DNA from: Pelagibacterium montanilacus
GTDB taxonomy: Bacteria; Pseudomonadota; Alphaproteobacteria; Rhizobiales; Devosiaceae
Assembly (NCBI RefSeq): GCF_003992665.1
Contig: NZ_RZMX01000046.1
Location: 1-64,000, forward strand
Direction of reading: 5' to 3'
Length of the DNA: 64,000 bases
The notes below the pieces were generated by a model. The model made no database searches. It was not told the DNA's origin and saw only the letters and a program-made list of their open reading frames with translations. This document shows positions 62,489 through 64,000 of this stretch, one piece after another. The position numbers were made by a program, and so were the translations under genes. Every line of letters begins with the position of its first letter. Within the stretch, counting starts at the first letter, position 1.

Positions 62489-63439
62489 ATGATCGAGAAA
62501 TTCGCACGCTACGCCGCTCTCACCGTCATCCTCGCCGGCTGCACCACGTCCGCCCTTGCAGCCCCGGTGCTGCGCAGCGAGGTTTCGGTGACCACCGGGA
62601 TCGTCACGGTCGGCGACATGTTCGAGGACGCAGGCACGCTGGCCAATGTGGGCCTCTTCCGGGCCCCTGCCCCCGGGACCGCCGGCACGGTTTCTCTCGA
62701 AGACGTCACCCGCGCGGCCAATGCAGCGGGCATCGAGGTGTTTGATGCGGCCGGGCTCGGGACCGTCCGGGTGGCCCGCGAGGGCCGGTTTGTGGATGCC
62801 CATCTTGTCAGCGAACTGATCGAGGGGGATCTGCGGGCGCGCGGCATCCTGGGCGCGGGCATGGAGATGGTGATGGCGCTGGACGCGCCGCTGCCCGAGC
62901 TGATGGCCGCCGACCTTTCCCAGCCCGCGCGGCTGGCGCTTCTGCGATACCGGCCCGGCGCCTCCTCGTTCTCGGCCCGCATCGAGGTGGCAGGGATCAG
63001 CCAGCCCATCGAGATCACGGGGCGGGTGGAGCTGATGGTCGAGGCCCCGCATCTTCTGGCTTCGCTGAGCGCGGGCGCCATTGTCGGCCCGGACGATTTC
63101 GAGATGCGCATGGTGCCGCTCGACTATGCGGAAAGCGCGGGGCTTGCGCTGCCCGAGGACATCGTGGGCAAGCAGATGCGCCGCCAGGTGCGCGCCGGGG
63201 TGTTGATCCGGCCCAATGACGTGGTCGAGCCCGAACTGGTTTCGCGCAACGACACGGTGACGCTGATCTACCGCCAGGGCCCGCTGACGCTGACGGCCAG
63301 GGGCCAGGCGCTCAATTCGGCGAGCCTGGACCAGCCCGTCACCGTCCTGAACCTGATGACCAAGAAGGTCGTGCACGGGTTCGCTTCGCCCGACGGCACG
63401 GTCACCATCACACCGACCCGGCAAATCGCCGGCCTTTGA
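62489..63439 (+). CDS. flgA: Flagellar P-ring chaperone FlgA
   Basis: The product has 316 residues. A signal peptide (YAALTVILAGCTTSALA) leads to a periplasmic protein whose C-terminal SAF domain (about 185-310) carries AGAIVGPDDFEMRMVPLDYA, EDIVGKQMRRQVRAGVLIRP, NDVVEPELVSRNDTVTL and VLNLMTKKVVHGFASPDGTV. FlgA assists FlgI P-ring assembly. It is longer than enterobacterial FlgA (about 220), a feature of alphaproteobacteria. The Cys in ILAGC could be lipidated; a standard signal cut at ALA is equally likely. Confidence 0.9.
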   Translation: MIEKFARYAALTVILAGCTTSALAAPVLRSEVSVTTGIVTVGDMFEDAGTLANVGLFRAPAPGTAGTVSLEDVTRAANAAGIEVFDAAGLGTVRVAREGRFVDAHLVSELIEGDLRARGILGAGMEMVMALDAPLPELMAADLSQPARLALLRYRPGASSFSARIEVAGISQPIEITGRVELMVEAPHLLASLSAGAIVGPDDFEMRMVPLDYAESAGLALPEDIVGKQMRRQVRAGVLIRPNDVVEPELVSRNDTVTLIYRQGPLTLTARGQALNSASLDQPVTVLNLMTKKVVHGFASPDGTVTITPTRQIAGL

Positions 63440-63498
63440 ACGCCTATTTTTCGCACCGCGCTTGGGGAAGCGCAGCGGACCAAACGGGGAAACCGAAC

Positions 63499-64000
63499 AT
63501 GAAAACTTTCGTCAAAATCGCTACGGGCCTGCTGCTCGCCGGGCTTCTGGCCGGCTGCAACACCACCGACCGGCTGGCCAGTGTGGGCAAGGCCCCGGCC
63601 CTCTCGCCCATCGTCGACCCGACGGTGACGGCGGGCTACCGCCCGGTCTCGATGCCCATGCCCCAGGCCGAGCCGGCGGTCTACCAGGCCAATTCGCTGT
63701 TCCGCTCGGATGCGAAGGGCTTTTTCAAGGACCAGCGCGCCGCCCAGATCGGGGATATCCTGACCGTGATCGTCACCATCGACGACCGCGCCCAGATCGG
63801 CAATTCGACCACCGCGACCCGGGCCTCGAGCAATGAGCTGGGCGTCGGGGGCGTGATGGGCTCGATCTTCAACTCGGTGGCGCCCGACGATGTGAGCGCG
63901 GACGCGGCGATCGGCACCAATTCGGGCATCACCAATGCCGGCAATGGCTCGGTCAACCGCTCGGAACGCGTGACCACGCAGGTGGCGGCGGTCGTCACCC
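63499..64000 (+). CDS. flgH: Flagellar L-ring lipoprotein FlgH (3' end outside window)
   Basis: The visible 167 codons contain a lipoprotein signal (IATGLLLAGLLAGC, lipobox LAGC). FlgH blocks follow: SLFRSDAKGFFKDQRAAQIG, then DILTVIVTIDDRAQIGNSTT and RSERVTTQVAAVVT. FlgH forms the outer-membrane L-ring bushing. It lies 59 bases after flgA and runs off the right edge. Confidence 0.94.
   Translation, partial: MKTFVKIATGLLLAGLLAGCNTTDRLASVGKAPALSPIVDPTVTAGYRPVSMPMPQAEPAVYQANSLFRSDAKGFFKDQRAAQIGDILTVIVTIDDRAQIGNSTTATRASSNELGVGGVMGSIFNSVAPDDVSADAAIGTNSGITNAGNGSVNRSERVTTQVAAVVT

Noticed and set aside
1-64000. CRISPR array
   Set aside because: No series of regularly spaced identical repeats was found; the only tandem units are the two pairs of hairpin repeats.

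Overview
This window reads as chromosomal DNA of a GC-rich, flagellated alphaproteobacterium of the Hyphomicrobiales (Rhizobiales). Devosiaceae, for example a Devosia or Pelagibacterium relative, is my best guess from gene content. The pointers are a one-polypeptide PutA with a divergent Lrp-type PutR, a MotE/DUF6468/FliM/FliL flagellar cluster, a TIGR02301 protein, ispH next to rnhA, and dispersed Rhizobiales-style palindromic repeats. The taxon is inference; no rRNA gene is present.

Layout. 1-1397 is the 5' part of a SulP anion transporter that runs off the left edge. 1398-9628 is an accessory region: a sugar epimerase, a truncated MFS gene fused to the 3' scrap of an SMC-like ATPase gene with its HNH nuclease, a complete HTH-DarT-DarG DNA ADP-ribosylation toxin-antitoxin operon, a decayed phage lysis cassette (endolysin scrap, overlapping spanins), and a tyrosine integrase beside a tRNA-Gln gene. 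9629-34391 is mostly housekeeping: tRNA-Gln and tRNA-Pro, type II NADH dehydrogenase, BioY, a DUF898/M48/DUF1499 membrane-protein operon, PdxH, a J-protein, Sua5, an HDAC-like/XseB/SCO/TlyA operon, AroC-RibB, FabI, SRAP, NUDIX, an RlmN-type enzyme, and a Gdx guanidinium exporter preceded by a guanidine-II (mini-ykkC) riboswitch. 34463-39026 is proline catabolism (PutR, PutA). In putA a palindromic repeat is inserted in frame between the two catalytic halves.

39183-54404 holds PyrC, a YgfZ-type protein, an HD phosphohydrolase, a SleB-type cell wall hydrolase, a PPDK-like protein with a reduced ATP-binding region, IspH, RnhA, a decayed Fic toxin with its small antitoxin-like partner, GlyS, a polyprenyl synthase, a TrmN6-like methyltransferase and an S49 peptidase. 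54443-64000 is a flagellar locus in two divergent operons: fliL-fliM-DUF6468-motE plus a very large exported repeat protein on the minus strand, and flgF-flgG-flgA-flgH on the plus strand. The gap between them carries CtrA-like and sigma-54-like promoter motifs.

The intact system of most interest is the HTH-DarTG operon on the tRNA-linked island. Other points of note are the guanidine-II riboswitch with a visible RBS-sequestering alternative pairing, the repeat-derived insertion in PutA, the broken Fic module, and four hairpin repeats that show a compensatory base-pair change.
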